The notes under the pieces were generated by a model that saw nothing but the letters and a program-made list of their open reading frames with translations, was not told where the DNA came from and made no database searches. Below, piece by piece: positions 36,337 to 46,374 of a stretch of 64,000 nucleotides of DNA. This stretch comes from Lyngbya sp. PCC 8106 (lineage in GTDB: Bacteria > Cyanobacteriota > Cyanobacteriia > Cyanobacteriales > Microcoleaceae). The stretch lies in contig NZ_AAVU01000025.1 of the NCBI RefSeq assembly GCF_000169095.1, positions 1 through 64,000 of the forward strand, given 5' to 3'. Both the position numbers and the translations under genes were made by a program. Positions within the stretch are counted from its first letter, which is position 1, and every line of letters begins with the position of its first letter.

Positions 36337-37743
36337 ATGCACTGGTTTCGCAAACCCAATCATCCTTTTCGTCTACTGCTGTACTTAGAATGGATATTAC
36401 TCGCCATTGCCGGATTAACCGCTTTTAGTCCGATTCCACCCCCTTATCCCCCGAAATTATCGCGTTATCTTCACGAATATCGACCCCCACCTGAACATCA
36501 GTTTAATCGAGAAAATCATCGCCAAAATCTCAAGAATCGCCCTCCTAGACGTGATTTTCCTCGTCGTCCTCGTCGTCAAAAACCTTTATTTCCTCTAGGA
36601 GTTTTTATCAGTATTTTAACTTTAGGGGTAATCGGGTTTAAATTACCTTTAGATCCGCGTTCATCAACGATTAAAAGACTCTATATCGCCTTGGGTTTTG
36701 GACTCAGTTGGTTAGCCGTATTTTGTGGAAGTTCTGGTACAAGTTTTCTCTCCGCATTGTTGTTAGTCGTTGTGATTCGCGCTTGTGTATTGTTTCCGTG
36801 GCGGGGTCGAGTGATTGTTGCTTGTTTTGCTTATCTCTCATTTTTATTGTTAATATTTTTGCGAATTCGTCCTGTAGGAATTCCACTGATTAATAATACT
36901 CTCTCTCTGTCTTCTGAAACCCCTCTACCTGAATCTTTACAATGGGTTGTTTATAGTTTAACCCTGAATTCTGCTTTGTTATTTGGATTTGTATTAGTGT
37001 TTGTTGTGCTATTAGTCGGAACACTATTATCAGAACAACAAAGTCGTCAACAACTGGCTCAAGCTAATCAACGTTTACGAGAATATGCTATCTTAGTTGA
37101 AGATCGTGCTATCCTACAAGAACGTAACCGCATTGCCCGAGAAATTCATGACTCTTTAGGTCATAATCTCACCGCCCAAAGTATTCAACTGGAAAACGCC
37201 CAAATGTGGCTACAAACAGACGGAGAAAAAGCAGAAGATTATCTACAAAAAGCGAGAAATCTGGGTCGAAATGCGCTGCAAGATGTCCGTCAGTCTGTAG
37301 CAAGTTTGCGATCGCATCCATTAAAAGGTCAATCTTTAGAAGCTGCTTTATCCCAACTGATACAAGAGTTTGAACAAACAACTCAAATCAAACTTCAATC
37401 ACAAATTCAGTTAACCGATGTTTCAGCAACCAATATTGAAGTTACCCTTTATCGTGTAATTCAAGAAGCCTTAACCAATATTTCTAAATATAGTCAAGCC
37501 ACAATAGTCAGCTTGGTTTTGGCTGAAGATAATGGGGAAATTTATCTCACAATAGAAGATAATGGTTTGGGGTTTTATCCCGAAGAAAATACGACAGGAT
37601 TTGGTTTAGAAGGAATGCGAGAACGGGTGACAGCCTTGAGAGGTGTTTTTAAGCTGATTAGCCAACCCAAACAAGGATGTAAAATAGAAGTCAAGATTCC
37701 CAATTACGATTTCAGAGAGAATGATCAAAATTCTATTAGTTGA
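36337..37743 (+). CDS. NarL-type two-component sensor histidine kinase
   Basis: A 468-residue membrane kinase. The N-terminal half has about five hydrophobic helices (near residues 8-27, 87-105, 118-165 and 200-230) with a basic Pro/Arg-rich loop (RPPPEHQFNRENHRQ). A short coiled coil follows, then the HisKA_3 dimerisation domain with phospho-acceptor His271 in REIHDSLGHNLTAQS, and a HATPase domain with TNISKYSQA (N box), IEDNGLGF and TGFGLEGMRERV. There is no separate sensor domain, so the membrane part may sense the envelope. Its end overlaps the response-regulator gene by 23 bases, so the two form a pair. Confidence 0.92.
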   Translation: MHWFRKPNHPFRLLLYLEWILLAIAGLTAFSPIPPPYPPKLSRYLHEYRPPPEHQFNRENHRQNLKNRPPRRDFPRRPRRQKPLFPLGVFISILTLGVIGFKLPLDPRSSTIKRLYIALGFGLSWLAVFCGSSGTSFLSALLLVVVIRACVLFPWRGRVIVACFAYLSFLLLIFLRIRPVGIPLINNTLSLSSETPLPESLQWVVYSLTLNSALLFGFVLVFVVLLVGTLLSEQQSRQQLAQANQRLREYAILVEDRAILQERNRIAREIHDSLGHNLTAQSIQLENAQMWLQTDGEKAEDYLQKARNLGRNALQDVRQSVASLRSHPLKGQSLEAALSQLIQEFEQTTQIKLQSQIQLTDVSATNIEVTLYRVIQEALTNISKYSQATIVSLVLAEDNGEIYLTIEDNGLGFYPEENTTGFGLEGMRERVTALRGVFKLISQPKQGCKIEVKIPNYDFRENDQNSIS

Positions 37744-38380
37744 TGATCAAAGTATTATCCGAGAAGGGTTGTCTAGTCTTCTCCAAGCCAAACCGGATTT
37801 AGAGATCGTTGGAGAAGCAGAAAATGGTCAAGTTGCAGTCGAATTAGCCCTAAAACTTCAGCCGGATATTGTGTTAATGGATGTGCGAATGCCAATTATG
37901 GATGGAGTCGCCGCAACCCGATCCCTTTCTCAACAACTCCCGCAAACAAAGGTACTTGTTTTAACAACATTTGATGATGATGAGTATATCACCAAAGCAA
38001 TGAAAAATGGCGCAAAAGGATATTTACTCAAAGATACCCCTTCCGAAGAACTCGCCCAAGCGATTCGTGCTGTTTATAAAGGGTATACTCAGTTTGGGCC
38101 AGGATTATTTGAAAAAGTTGTTGCTGCAAATACAGGCAATTTTTCTTCTTCATCTTCAACCCAACCTCCACCGGAATTTAAACGATTAACACCCAGAGAA
38201 TTAGAAGTATTAAAATTAATTGGTAAAGGGTATAGTAATAAAGAAATTGCTCAAACTCTTTATATTACCGAACGAACTGTCAAAAATCATGTTTCTAGTC
38301 TTTTAAGCCGTTTAAGTTTACGCGATCGCACTCAAGCTGCATTACTCGCCGCAACTCTTGATTCCCAATACTTTCAATAA
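37721..38380 (+). CDS. NarL/LuxR-family response regulator
   Basis: A 219-residue regulator with a receiver domain (residues 1-120; acidic pair DD at 8-9, phospho-acceptor Asp54 in LMDVRMP, Lys in KGYLLKDT) and a LuxR-type HTH at about 150-215 (LTPRELEVLKLIGKGYSNKEIAQTL, then RTVKNHVSSLLSRL). A Ser-rich linker joins them. The gene starts inside the kinase gene in another frame, which implies coupled translation. The target genes are not evident in the window. Confidence 0.94.
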   Translation: MIKILLVDDQSIIREGLSSLLQAKPDLEIVGEAENGQVAVELALKLQPDIVLMDVRMPIMDGVAATRSLSQQLPQTKVLVLTTFDDDEYITKAMKNGAKGYLLKDTPSEELAQAIRAVYKGYTQFGPGLFEKVVAANTGNFSSSSSTQPPPEFKRLTPRELEVLKLIGKGYSNKEIAQTLYITERTVKNHVSSLLSRLSLRDRTQAALLAATLDSQYFQ

Positions 38381-38772
38381 ATTTTACCTCGTAATAAAAT
38401 TAGTAGTGATCACTATTTTTAATACAATTAAGTTTGATTTGATGTTTTCATTGTATTATTTTCAATGTTAATACTTGTAACAAACCTGAGAATTTTATCA
38501 TCAAGTTTTCTGATCATCAAAATCTATATTTTATTTTATTTGTTTTTCTGAAACAATTGATAAATTTATCTTATCGGTATTTCTTCCGTTTGCACCTTAA
38601 ACCGTTTCTCATCATGGTTTTGTTCAACAAAATCTCATATTAGATTCTCCTGATCTGATCGTCAGAGAGTGGTTGAAACCAAAACTCAATGCCATAATAG
38701 CTATTACCCCTGATCGAGAACTTTAAGTTTTGATCAGAGGAATATGTTTGAATATCATCAGGGAAACGATCT
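38381..38772. other. AT-rich intergenic region, nothing recognised
   Basis: A 392-base stretch rich in T and A with several tgatcatca and gatcag motifs. I saw no tRNA, terminator with T-run, or supported ORF. Confidence 0.5.
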
Positions 38773-39177
38773 ATGACACCACAGAAAATTCAAGAATTAG
38801 CAACATTGAACTTATCAGAGGTTGCCGTTCAAACTCAAGATTGTTTAGCACACTCTACCCCCAATGTGCAACTAGAGGAGATCAATTCAGTATCTTCTCT
38901 CCCGAATTATCCCGCCCATCAAAGAATTGTACAAATACAACAAATCGGAAATCAACTCCAACTTTGTTTGATCAACGAGCAAAATTCAGCCGGAAAAGCC
39001 TCAATTCGCAACATTTATGAACAGGGCTTTAACTGGAATAGTTGGCTGAAAAAAAGTCAAGAAAAAGCAGAAAATCAGGGACATCCTCTAACTGGATATC
39101 ACTTTATCGATTATGTCATTCAGCGAGAAAGATATTTGGGTGAATCTTGGGAAGAAGTTTGTCAGAACCTGTGCTAA
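38773..39177 (+). CDS. Hypothetical protein
   Basis: A 134-residue protein without signal or membrane helix. The N-terminal half is low in pattern (NLSEVAVQTQDCLAHSTPN). The C-terminal half is richer in aromatic and charged residues (FNWNSWLKKSQEKAEN, YHFIDYVIQRERYLGESWEEVC). Ribosome site aggga lies about ten bases before ATG 38773. Not recognised. Its composition matches its neighbours and it has a clear start, so it is probably expressed, but I have no function to offer. Confidence 0.55.
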   Translation: MTPQKIQELATLNLSEVAVQTQDCLAHSTPNVQLEEINSVSSLPNYPAHQRIVQIQQIGNQLQLCLINEQNSAGKASIRNIYEQGFNWNSWLKKSQEKAENQGHPLTGYHFIDYVIQRERYLGESWEEVCQNLC

Positions 39178-39230
39178 ACCGCCTGTAATTGCTCTTATGA
39201 AAGTGATGAGATAAATTCCCCAAAATTGCT

Positions 39231-39254
39231 AAAAAAGGGGGCTTTAGCCCCTTA
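39231..39254 (-). terminator. Terminator of comF (minus strand)
   Basis: On the minus strand: stem aaggggc/gccccctt with loop taaa, followed by six T. It abuts the comF stop codon. Confidence 0.65.
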
Positions 39255-39938
39255 CTTATCAGACAAAGATTTTGTCGTGGCGATCGCTAAAATCCCTGCA
39301 ACTGTTATTTTCTGTTGTCGAAACGCCTCAATTGCCGCCTTAATTGTTGCGCCCGTGGTGTAAATATCATCTACAATTAATACAGAATTAGCTTGAGATT
39401 GGCGTAAATCTTTCCCCAACCGAAACGCATCTTTTAGATTATCTTGTCTTTGTTGAGCCGAAAGTCCGAACTGAGCTTTTGTATCGCGTATCCGTTCTAA
39501 ACCCTGAGACTTTAATGGTAAACCTGTCACCTGACAAAAACTGCGGGCGAGAAGTTCCGCTTGATTAAAACCCCGTTTTTTTTGTTTTTCAGAAAACATC
39601 GGAATGGGAACAACAACTAGCCGTTGATTATTAATATTAGATGAATTAAACTGAGATGTATTCAACCAAGTCTCAGCCAACCAATAGCCCAAGGGTTGAG
39701 CCACTTCGGGATGATTATTATATTTCATCGCCACAATTGCCTGTTTTAACGCCCCCTTGTATTGTCCCCAAACCAACAGAGGAACCTCCCCAGAAAATTG
39801 TTTTCCTCGGGGCAATTGACAGCGTAAAATCTGTTTTTGACAATAGGGACAGAGTTGGGTGTCAGCCGGGCGATCGCACAAAGGGCAATTGGGCTTAAAA
39901 AAAAGATTGAGAACCGCTTGGAAGAAATTTCGGAGCAT
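39252..39938 (-). CDS. comF: ComF family phosphoribosyltransferase-like protein
   Basis: A 228-residue protein. N-terminal zinc finger with two Cys pairs (CPLCDRPADTQLCPYC, residues 18-33), and a C-terminal type I phosphoribosyltransferase domain with the PRPP loop VLIVDDIYTTGAT near 185. The FNQAELLARS motif is also typical. ComF helps bring single-stranded DNA into the cytoplasm in naturally competent bacteria, and type IV pili (genes at 2.5-11 kb) are the uptake device in cyanobacteria. It stands alone and is divergent from the NAD kinase gene. Confidence 0.9.
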   Translation of the reverse strand: MLRNFFQAVLNLFFKPNCPLCDRPADTQLCPYCQKQILRCQLPRGKQFSGEVPLLVWGQYKGALKQAIVAMKYNNHPEVAQPLGYWLAETWLNTSQFNSSNINNQRLVVVPIPMFSEKQKKRGFNQAELLARSFCQVTGLPLKSQGLERIRDTKAQFGLSAQQRQDNLKDAFRLGKDLRQSQANSVLIVDDIYTTGATIKAAIEAFRQQKITVAGILAIATTKSLSDK

Positions 39939-40103
39939 CGGTTAAAAAGAAAGAAGATCATTCTCAAGCGTTAGTCCTTCAGGGTTAGCAACTCAACAAC
40001 ACCTTAATGTTAAAATCACAACGCTTAAGACGTGTTCAACAGGCTACTGTTTAAGGATACGGGATAATAACAGCAGAGAAAAGATCATCATCGAGGAAAG
40101 ACG

Positions 40104-41024
40104 GTGGAAATAAAACAGGTGATCATCGCCCACAAAGCTAGAGATCCGCAAAGTAAACAATGGGCCGAACAATTTGCAACCCATTTTGAGAAACGAGGCT
40201 GTCAGGTGTTGATGGGGCCGAGTGGCCCTCAAGATAATCCTTATCCGGTATTTTTAGCCTCTATCAGCCGTCCCATTGACTTAGCGATCGTTTTGGGGGG
40301 AGATGGAACAGCGTTAGCCGCAGCCCGTCATTTAGCCCCAGAGGGAATACCGATTTTAGCGGCAAATGTGGGTGGACATTTGGGATTTTTAACCGAGTCG
40401 TTTGAAGATGTTCACGATACAGAACAAGTCGTGGCTCGGATGTTTGAAGATCGCTACGCCATGCAACAACGAATGATGATTCAGGCGGCTGTCTTTGAAG
40501 GTAATCGAACTAATCTTACCCCCGTTGGCGATCGCTATCTTGCCCTGAATGAAATGTGTATTAAACCTGCTTCTCCCTATCGAATGCCCACTTCGATTTT
40601 AGAGATGGAAGTCGATGGTGAAGTCGTTGATCAGTATCAAGGGGATGGTTTAATTGTCTCAACGCCAACGGGTTCCACCTGTTACAACGCTTCTGCCAAT
40701 GGGCCGATCATGCACCCTGGAATGGAAGCCATTACAGTCGCCCCCATTTGTCCATTAAGTTTGTCGAGTCGTCCAATTGTTCTACCATCCGGGTCAGTGG
40801 TCAGTGTGTGGCCCTTAGCCGATCCCGAACATGAAACCAAACTCTGGACAGATGGCGTATTAGCAACCTCAGTTCGGCCAGGACAACGGGTAGATGTGCG
40901 GATAGCAAACTGTCAAACTCGGTTTATTATTTTGCGCGAAAACTACTCGTTTTACCAAACCCTACGAGAAAAATTGCAATGGGCAGGGGCCAGAATTCGC
41001 TATATTAACGACCATCGCAATTAA
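40104..41024 (+). CDS. nadK: NAD(+) kinase
   Basis: A 306-residue ATP-NAD kinase that makes NADP. Motifs: LGGDGTALAAARHLAP (GGDG, nucleotide binding), NVGGHLGFLTE, DGLIVSTPTGSTCYNASANGP and PICPLSLSSRPIVLP. Start is GTG 40104, chosen because gaggaaag lies six bases before it and the protein then begins at the normal place (MEIKQVIIAHK). Cyanobacteria often carry two NAD kinases; which this is cannot be told here. Confidence 0.94.
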   Translation: MEIKQVIIAHKARDPQSKQWAEQFATHFEKRGCQVLMGPSGPQDNPYPVFLASISRPIDLAIVLGGDGTALAAARHLAPEGIPILAANVGGHLGFLTESFEDVHDTEQVVARMFEDRYAMQQRMMIQAAVFEGNRTNLTPVGDRYLALNEMCIKPASPYRMPTSILEMEVDGEVVDQYQGDGLIVSTPTGSTCYNASANGPIMHPGMEAITVAPICPLSLSSRPIVLPSGSVVSVWPLADPEHETKLWTDGVLATSVRPGQRVDVRIANCQTRFIILRENYSFYQTLREKLQWAGARIRYINDHRN

Positions 41025-41082
41025 GGAAGTCACAAGTTACAAGTTGTGAGGTCAGAAGTGGTAAACTACCCATCGCCAACTC

Positions 41083-41107
41083 AGACTTATGGCGTGGGTC
41101 TCCTGCC
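41083..41107. repeat. Remnant of an IS605-type right-end hairpin
   Basis: The 16 bases cgtgggtctcctgccg are shared with 50992-51007, part of a right-end copy. It has no tip or tnpB nearby and lies in the 206-base gap before crtE. Confidence 0.35.
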
Positions 41108-41230
41108 GAAATCTAGATGAATGATGAATTATCAATCTTCCCTGTTTACTATAAAGACTGTTGACTGAAAAGTGTCACAAGACCCGTACAATGGGATTGA
41201 CGAAAGATCATCAGTACGGAAAACAGCGTT

Positions 41231-42157
41231 ATGGTATTGACTGGAGAAAACCCATCACCCCTAATCAAATCGACGTTTGACCTCTCAACCTACATGGCTG
41301 AACGCAAAGCCGAGGTAGAACAGGCTTTAGATCGTTCTATCGCGGTGATCTATCCCGAAAAAATTTATGAGGCGATGCGGTATTCACTCCTGGCAGGAGG
41401 TAAGCGTCTCCGTCCGATTTTATGCCTAGCGACTTGTGAGTTAGCGGGAGGAACGATGGAAATGGCAATGCCAACCGCCTGTTCACTGGAGATGATCCAT
41501 ACCATGTCGCTGATCCATGATGATCTTCCCGCTATGGATAATGATGATTATCGTCGAGGTCAATTAACCAATCACAAGGTTTATGGCGAAGATATTGCGA
41601 TTTTAGCCGGGGATGGGTTGTTAAGCTATGCCTTTGAATTTGTCGCCACTCAAACAACCAATGTACCCCCTCAACAGGTTTTAGATGTGATTGGTCATTT
41701 GGGTCGAGCTGTGGGTGCAGCCGGACTGGTGGGCGGTCAAGTGGTTGATGTAGAATCAGAAGGCAAAACAGATATTACAGAAGAACAGCTTACCTTTATT
41801 CATACCCACAAAACCGGAGCGTTGTTAGAAGCTTGTGTGGTTTCGGGGGCAATTTTAGCGGGAACCTCTACAGAGAACCGAGAACGGCTCTCGCGTTATG
41901 CTCAGAAAATTGGTTTGGCGTTTCAGATTGTTGATGATATTCTCGATATTACGGCGACTCAAGAGGAGTTAGGGAAAACAGCCGGAAAAGATTTGACTGC
42001 TCAAAAAGCAACTTATCCGAGTCTTTGGGGATTAGAAGAATCAAAACGTCGAGCTAACCAACTGATCGCAGAGGCGCAAGCTGAACTTGCTCCTTTTGGA
42101 GAGGCGGCGACTCCCTTAGTTGCTCTAGCTCAATTTATTACCAGTCGCAGTAACTAG
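41231..42157 (+). CDS. crtE: Geranylgeranyl/farnesyl diphosphate synthase
   Basis: A 308-residue trans-prenyl diphosphate synthase. First Asp-rich motif DDLPAMDND (near residue 98), preceded by the chain-length region SLEMIHTMSLIH; second Asp-rich motif DDILD (near 236); basic motif GGKRLRP for isopentenyl diphosphate. This is the cyanobacterial CrtE type that supplies C20 units for carotenoids, the phytol of chlorophyll, and quinones. Next gene on the same strand is 14 bases away. Confidence 0.95.
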   Translation: MVLTGENPSPLIKSTFDLSTYMAERKAEVEQALDRSIAVIYPEKIYEAMRYSLLAGGKRLRPILCLATCELAGGTMEMAMPTACSLEMIHTMSLIHDDLPAMDNDDYRRGQLTNHKVYGEDIAILAGDGLLSYAFEFVATQTTNVPPQQVLDVIGHLGRAVGAAGLVGGQVVDVESEGKTDITEEQLTFIHTHKTGALLEACVVSGAILAGTSTENRERLSRYAQKIGLAFQIVDDILDITATQEELGKTAGKDLTAQKATYPSLWGLEESKRRANQLIAEAQAELAPFGEAATPLVALAQFITSRSN

Positions 42158-42171
42158 AGGTGTCTTACTCC

Positions 42172-42630
42172 ATGCAAGACTTTGGCCATATTATCCAGAA
42201 CCAAGTCCTGATGGTTTCCCTTTTTGCCTGTCTATTTGCTCAAACGGCGAAGTTGGCAATTGAATTAATTCGATTTGGGAAAGTCAATTTTCGGGCGTTG
42301 GTAACGACAGGGGGAATGCCGAGTTCTCATTCAGCGTTTGTCTCCGCCTTAGCAACCAGTGTCGGACAAAGCATCGGTTGGGAAAGTCCCGAATTTGCGA
42401 TCGCTGTAGTCTTTGCTTTTATTGTCATGTACGATGCAACAGGAGTTCGTCAAGCAGCGGGTCAACAAGCTCGAATTTTAAATCAGATTATTGATGAGTT
42501 ATTTCAAGAGCATCCCCAGTTCAACGAAGATCGCCTTAAGGAGTTACTGGGTCACACCCCTTTTCAGGTAATTGTCGGTTTAACTCTCGGAATTGTGATC
42601 TCTGGTCTAGCAGAACTGGCTTATCCCTAG
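42172..42630 (+). CDS. Divergent PAP2 (DUF212) family membrane protein
   Basis: A 152-residue membrane protein with a signature TTGGMPSSHSAFVSALATSVG and MYDATGVRQAAGQQARILNQ, the hallmark of the DUF212/acid phosphatase-vanadium peroxidase-related family. Three to four hydrophobic helices (near 8-25, 65-85, 125-148). Such proteins are linked to membrane lipid or prenyl-phosphate metabolism, which fits its place directly after crtE. ATG 42172 has agagg ten bases upstream and is preferred to GTG 42160. Confidence 0.88.
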   Translation: MQDFGHIIQNQVLMVSLFACLFAQTAKLAIELIRFGKVNFRALVTTGGMPSSHSAFVSALATSVGQSIGWESPEFAIAVVFAFIVMYDATGVRQAAGQQARILNQIIDELFQEHPQFNEDRLKELLGHTPFQVIVGLTLGIVISGLAELAYP

Positions 42631-42690
42631 TTTACCAAAAAAAGCGGGTCAAAAGCCCCGTCGTTCACGACGGATTATGTTTGTGCTACG

Positions 42691-43848
42691 ATGGCTTATC
42701 GTCAGCGACGACGACAAATTATGCTCGTATATGAAATGAAGCTGCAAGGAACATATTGCCAGTACCGAAGCTTGGATGAAGCCATTCGGACAGGTCTATT
42801 TGTTCGCAACAGCGTCATCAGAGCATGGTTAGACGGTCAGGTTAAAAGTCGCAACGATGCCTACAAGCACTGCAAACTGTTGTCAGACAATCCAGAGTTT
42901 CCTTGGGCAACAAGGTTAAACTCAATGGCACGACAAGCACACGCAGAAAGAGCTTGGGCATCAATTGAAAGGTTTTATCGGAATTGCAAGCAGAAAATAC
43001 CAGGCTCCAAGCGGTGCGACCCTGCGGATGTTCCATCCGCTCTGCGTAACGCGCACCAAGAGAAGGATTTCCAAAGTTTAAAAAGTATCAAGTTAGAGCA
43101 TCTGTTGAGTACAAGACATCGGGCGGTCAACTTTCAGAGGACAGACGTTATTTAACGTTTACTGACAAGTTTCAAACGGGTACATTTAAACTTTGGGGGA
43201 GCCGGAACCTGCACTATTATCAGTTCAAACAAATCAAACGAGTGAGGGTAATTAGAAGACATGACGGGTATTATGCTCAATTTCTGATAGATTATGAGCG
43301 AGAGGAGAAAAAAGAACTCACAGGAAAACAAACGGGATTAGATGTAGGTTTAAACTATTTCTACACAGATTGTTCTGGCAACCAAATAGACAATCCTCGG
43401 TTTTTGAGAAAAGATGAACACAAGCTTAAAAAGCTACAACGTCGATTATCAAGAACTCACTCGGGCAGTCAAAATCGCCAGCCAGAAACAAATTAGGTAG
43501 AGCGCATCTCAAGGTTTCACGCAGGCGTAATGATTGGGTTTGTAAACAGGCTCAACACGTCATCGGGTCTAACGACTTGGTAGCGGTTGAAAACCTACGG
43601 ATTCGCAACATGGTTAAAAACCATCAGCTAGCCAAGTCAATTAGCGATGCAGCTTGGTACAGGTTTCGAGAATGGTTAGAGTATATGGCGCGGGTTTATG
43701 GGGTTCCAGTTATTGCTGTTGAACCCGCGTATACTTCTCAAAACTGTTCAAATTGTGGTGAGAAAGTTGTAAAAACTCTTGCCACACGGACTCACAAATG
43801 TCCTCACTGCGGGTATATTGCTGACCGAGATAAAAATGCCGCCAGAAA
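42691..43848 (+). pseudogene. tnpB: tnpB, 5' exon (frameshifted)
   Basis: Three frames together give a nearly whole TnpB: the N-terminal region MLVYEMKLQGT with the family's helix, RuvC-I GLDVGLNYFYTD, RuvC-II VAVENLRIRNMVK, zinc ribbon CSNC...CPHC, and the start of RuvC-III ADRDKNAA. A first frameshift lies near 43080 in an A-run and a second near 43480, and a 45-base palindrome is inserted in frame at 43013-43057. The exon ends ..gccgccagaaa at 43848. Joined to 47784 it reads NAARNILKSALKQL, matching the intact family end. It cannot make a working nuclease. Confidence 0.9.
43013..43057. repeat. 45-base nested palindrome inserted in tnpB
   Basis: Outer arms ggtgcg/cgcacc and inner arms gcggatg-ttc-catccgc. 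The length is 15 codons, so the frame is kept. Family members have no such segment at this place. Confidence 0.6.
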
Positions 43849-44363
43849 GTGCGATTCGTTCAGTCTAAACCTGGAAACAGGGGGACGACTGGCTTCTGTT
43901 AAGTAACCCATAAGGTAGAGTTCGCACTTTAATCCTTAACAGATGACAACTTCATAATCTTGTAAGTGAGTGTAAGTATCCTAGAAAACACAAGTTTTAC
44001 TCCTTCAGTACAAGGGTAAAAAGCATATTCCCCAAGGTAGAGACTAGCCATCAATCCTTGAAGCGGGAATAAAAGCGGAAAGATACTACTAGCCATAAAA
44101 GTGGTATCCCGTGAGCAAGTTCCTATGGATAACAAAAGTGAAGATAGCGTTTGAACCATCGTTACGGCAAACCAGTGAAATAAGGCTGATACACTGGGAG
44201 TCCCAAAAGGGCAATAGTCAGGGTGATCAGAGTATTTTTATCGGCTTATCTGTACTACCCTAAAACTCGGTGGAGAGCATCATCCTAAAGGAACAAACCA
44301 AAGGTTATGAGGAACGAAGTAACTCATCGACATATTCTCAAACTATGGTCGATAGAATGAGTA

Positions 44364-44703
44364 TTGACATACTCCCCGTCGTAAACGAGCGGGGATTCTT
44401 GACACTTCAACGAGTCCTGCTACCAAGGTAGTCTTACAGTCCCTCTATGTCCGTTTAGAGTCTCCCAATGCCCTATGGCGACTAATATGTATCGTTTTTT
44501 TTTGAAATATTAACAATACTTTTCGCTTTGCTTCCAGGTTGGATTTTTAACCATTGCCCTTCGGTCTTTCCCTATTACTGGAGCAGTCCCGGTTTCAACT
44601 CTGATCTGATGAGTATATATCGCTGCACTCTTAGGTGGGGATTTCAACCACTTAAATTATCGCACAAGCCGTCCTAAAAGAACGGGGCTTGTATCCCAAT
44701 TTC
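44364..44703 (-). mobile_element. Mini-IS605 (no tnpB) inside intron 2
   Basis: On the minus strand: left-end hairpin resembling 42650-42680 (aagccccgttcttttaggacggcttgtgcgata pattern, compare aagccccgtcgttcacgacgg), about 250 bases of internal sequence without ORF, and a right end with the hairpin ccccgctcgtttacgacgggg ending agtatgtcaa. Flanking intron sequence (gatagaatgag before, cggtcagctaag after) lines up with the uninterrupted part of intron 1. It is of the non-autonomous, palindrome-associated type. Confidence 0.65.
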
Positions 44704-44756
44704 TCGGTCAGCTAAGACGTAACCTCTGCCACAAGGTAGGTAGTAGATGAGAAAGA

Positions 44757-46314
44757 TTGAGTCAAAAGCCAACGCCTCTCCGTAATGGAAAAGGATATGC
44801 TAACAGACTCACGGTACAACGGATTGTAGAGGTACAAGTAGTGGTAAATAAGCCTAAAACAGATTCAAAACTGAAGACTGTGGGATGTAAACCGCCAACA
44901 GAATCACCCGAAGACATCAACGCCCAACTTAACTGGGTAACGATTGATTGGGATGACTTAGAGAAGCGTGTTTATAAGCTACAAAAGCGCATTTACAAAG
45001 CGTCTCGTCGTGATGATGTCAAGACAGTTCGCCGACTCCAAAAAACCCTAACCAAATCCTGGGCTGCAAAATGCCTAGCGGTGCGTCGTGTTACCCAAGA
45101 TAATCAAGGTAAAAAGACGGCAGGTGTGGATGGTGTTAAATCACTGACCCCAAAGCAACGATTTAAATCAACTAAAAATGGGTACAAAGGTCAAACCCAC
45201 TCGGAGAGTATGGATTCCGAAACCTGGGACAGAGGAAAAAAGACCTTTAGGAATACCGACCATGTACGACCGCGCATTGCAGGGACTTGTCAAACTGGCA
45301 TTAGAGCCAGAATGGGAAGCGCTCTTTGAACCTAACTCTTATGGGTTCAGACCAGGACGCTCATGTCAAGATGCTATTGGAGCAATATTCTTAGCAATAA
45401 ACAAAAAAGCCAAATATGTGCTTGACGCTGATATTGCTAAATGCTTCGACCGCATCAACCATGAACAACTCTTAAGAAAACTAAATACCTATCCAACCCT
45501 ACGAAAACAAATCCTCGCTTGGTTAAAAGCTGGTGTCATGGATGGAAAAGAGTTGTTCCCAACATCTGAGGGTACGCCACAAGGAGGAGTAATATCACCC
45601 CTACTGGCAAATATAGCCCTTCATGGGATGGAAAACGAAATCAACAAACTTGCTGATACATTCGATATGAAACGTCCTGACGGCACACAATTAAGCAAGA
45701 GGGACAAAAGACAATCAGTTAGTCTAATTCGTTACGCCGATGACTTCGTAATCCTTCACGAAGACATAACCATTGTCCAAAGATGTCAAGAGTTTATTTC
45801 TGAATGGCTAAAAGACATGGGTTTGGAATTGAAACCAAGTAAAACCCGATTAGCCCATACATTAGAGGAATATAATCAGGAAAAACCTGGATTTGACTTT
45901 CTGGGATTCAATATCAGACAGTTCAAAGCAGGTAAATACACCTCCGGTAAGGTAAGAGGAAAACTACTAGGTTTCAAAACCATTATAACTCCAAGCAAGA
46001 AAAGCCAGAAAAGACACTACAAAAAAGTTGCAGAAACAATAGAAAAGCACAAAGGGCAATCACAAGCTGTCTTAATAAGACACCTCAACCCAATAATCAG
46101 AGGATGGTGCAACTATTTCTCAACCGTAGTGAGTCAAAAAGTCTTTGAGAGACTGAAAAACTTGACATATTGGAAACTAATCAAATGGGGTACAAAACGC
46201 CATCGAAACAAAGGAAGAAAATGGATATTTCCCAAATACTTCCAAAAGATAGGGGATAACAATTGGGTATTCGCAACCAAGCAAGAGGGTAAAAACCCGA
46301 TGCGGTTACTATAG
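44757..46314 (+). pseudogene. Intron 2 IEP, N-terminal and RT/X part (frameshifted)
   Basis: The first frame (44757 to about 45170) has an N-terminal region related to intron 1's IEP, including KKTAGVDGVKSLTPKQR. After a frameshift near 45170 the second frame continues PTRRVWIPKPGTEEKRPLGIPT, FRPGRSCQDAIGAIF, DADIAKCFDRINH, TPQGGVISPLLANIALHGM, YADD and the maturase X domain LNPIIRGWCNYF. It runs into IS630 at 46310, where an in-frame TAG ends it (MRLL stop). The RT catalytic residues are intact, but two lesions prevent a full product. Confidence 0.9.
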
Positions 46315-46374
46315 CAACTGCCAGAGCGGTTAGGACGTAAAATAGAAAGACTATTCTGATTGCGATCGCCAACC

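Noticed and set aside
36704..36886. Small ORFs on both strands inside the histidine kinase gene
   Set aside because: They overlap the membrane-helix coding region and show no independent features.
38381..38772. Possible tRNA or small RNA in the AT-rich gap
   Set aside because: No cloverleaf, CCA end or conserved T-loop was found on either strand.
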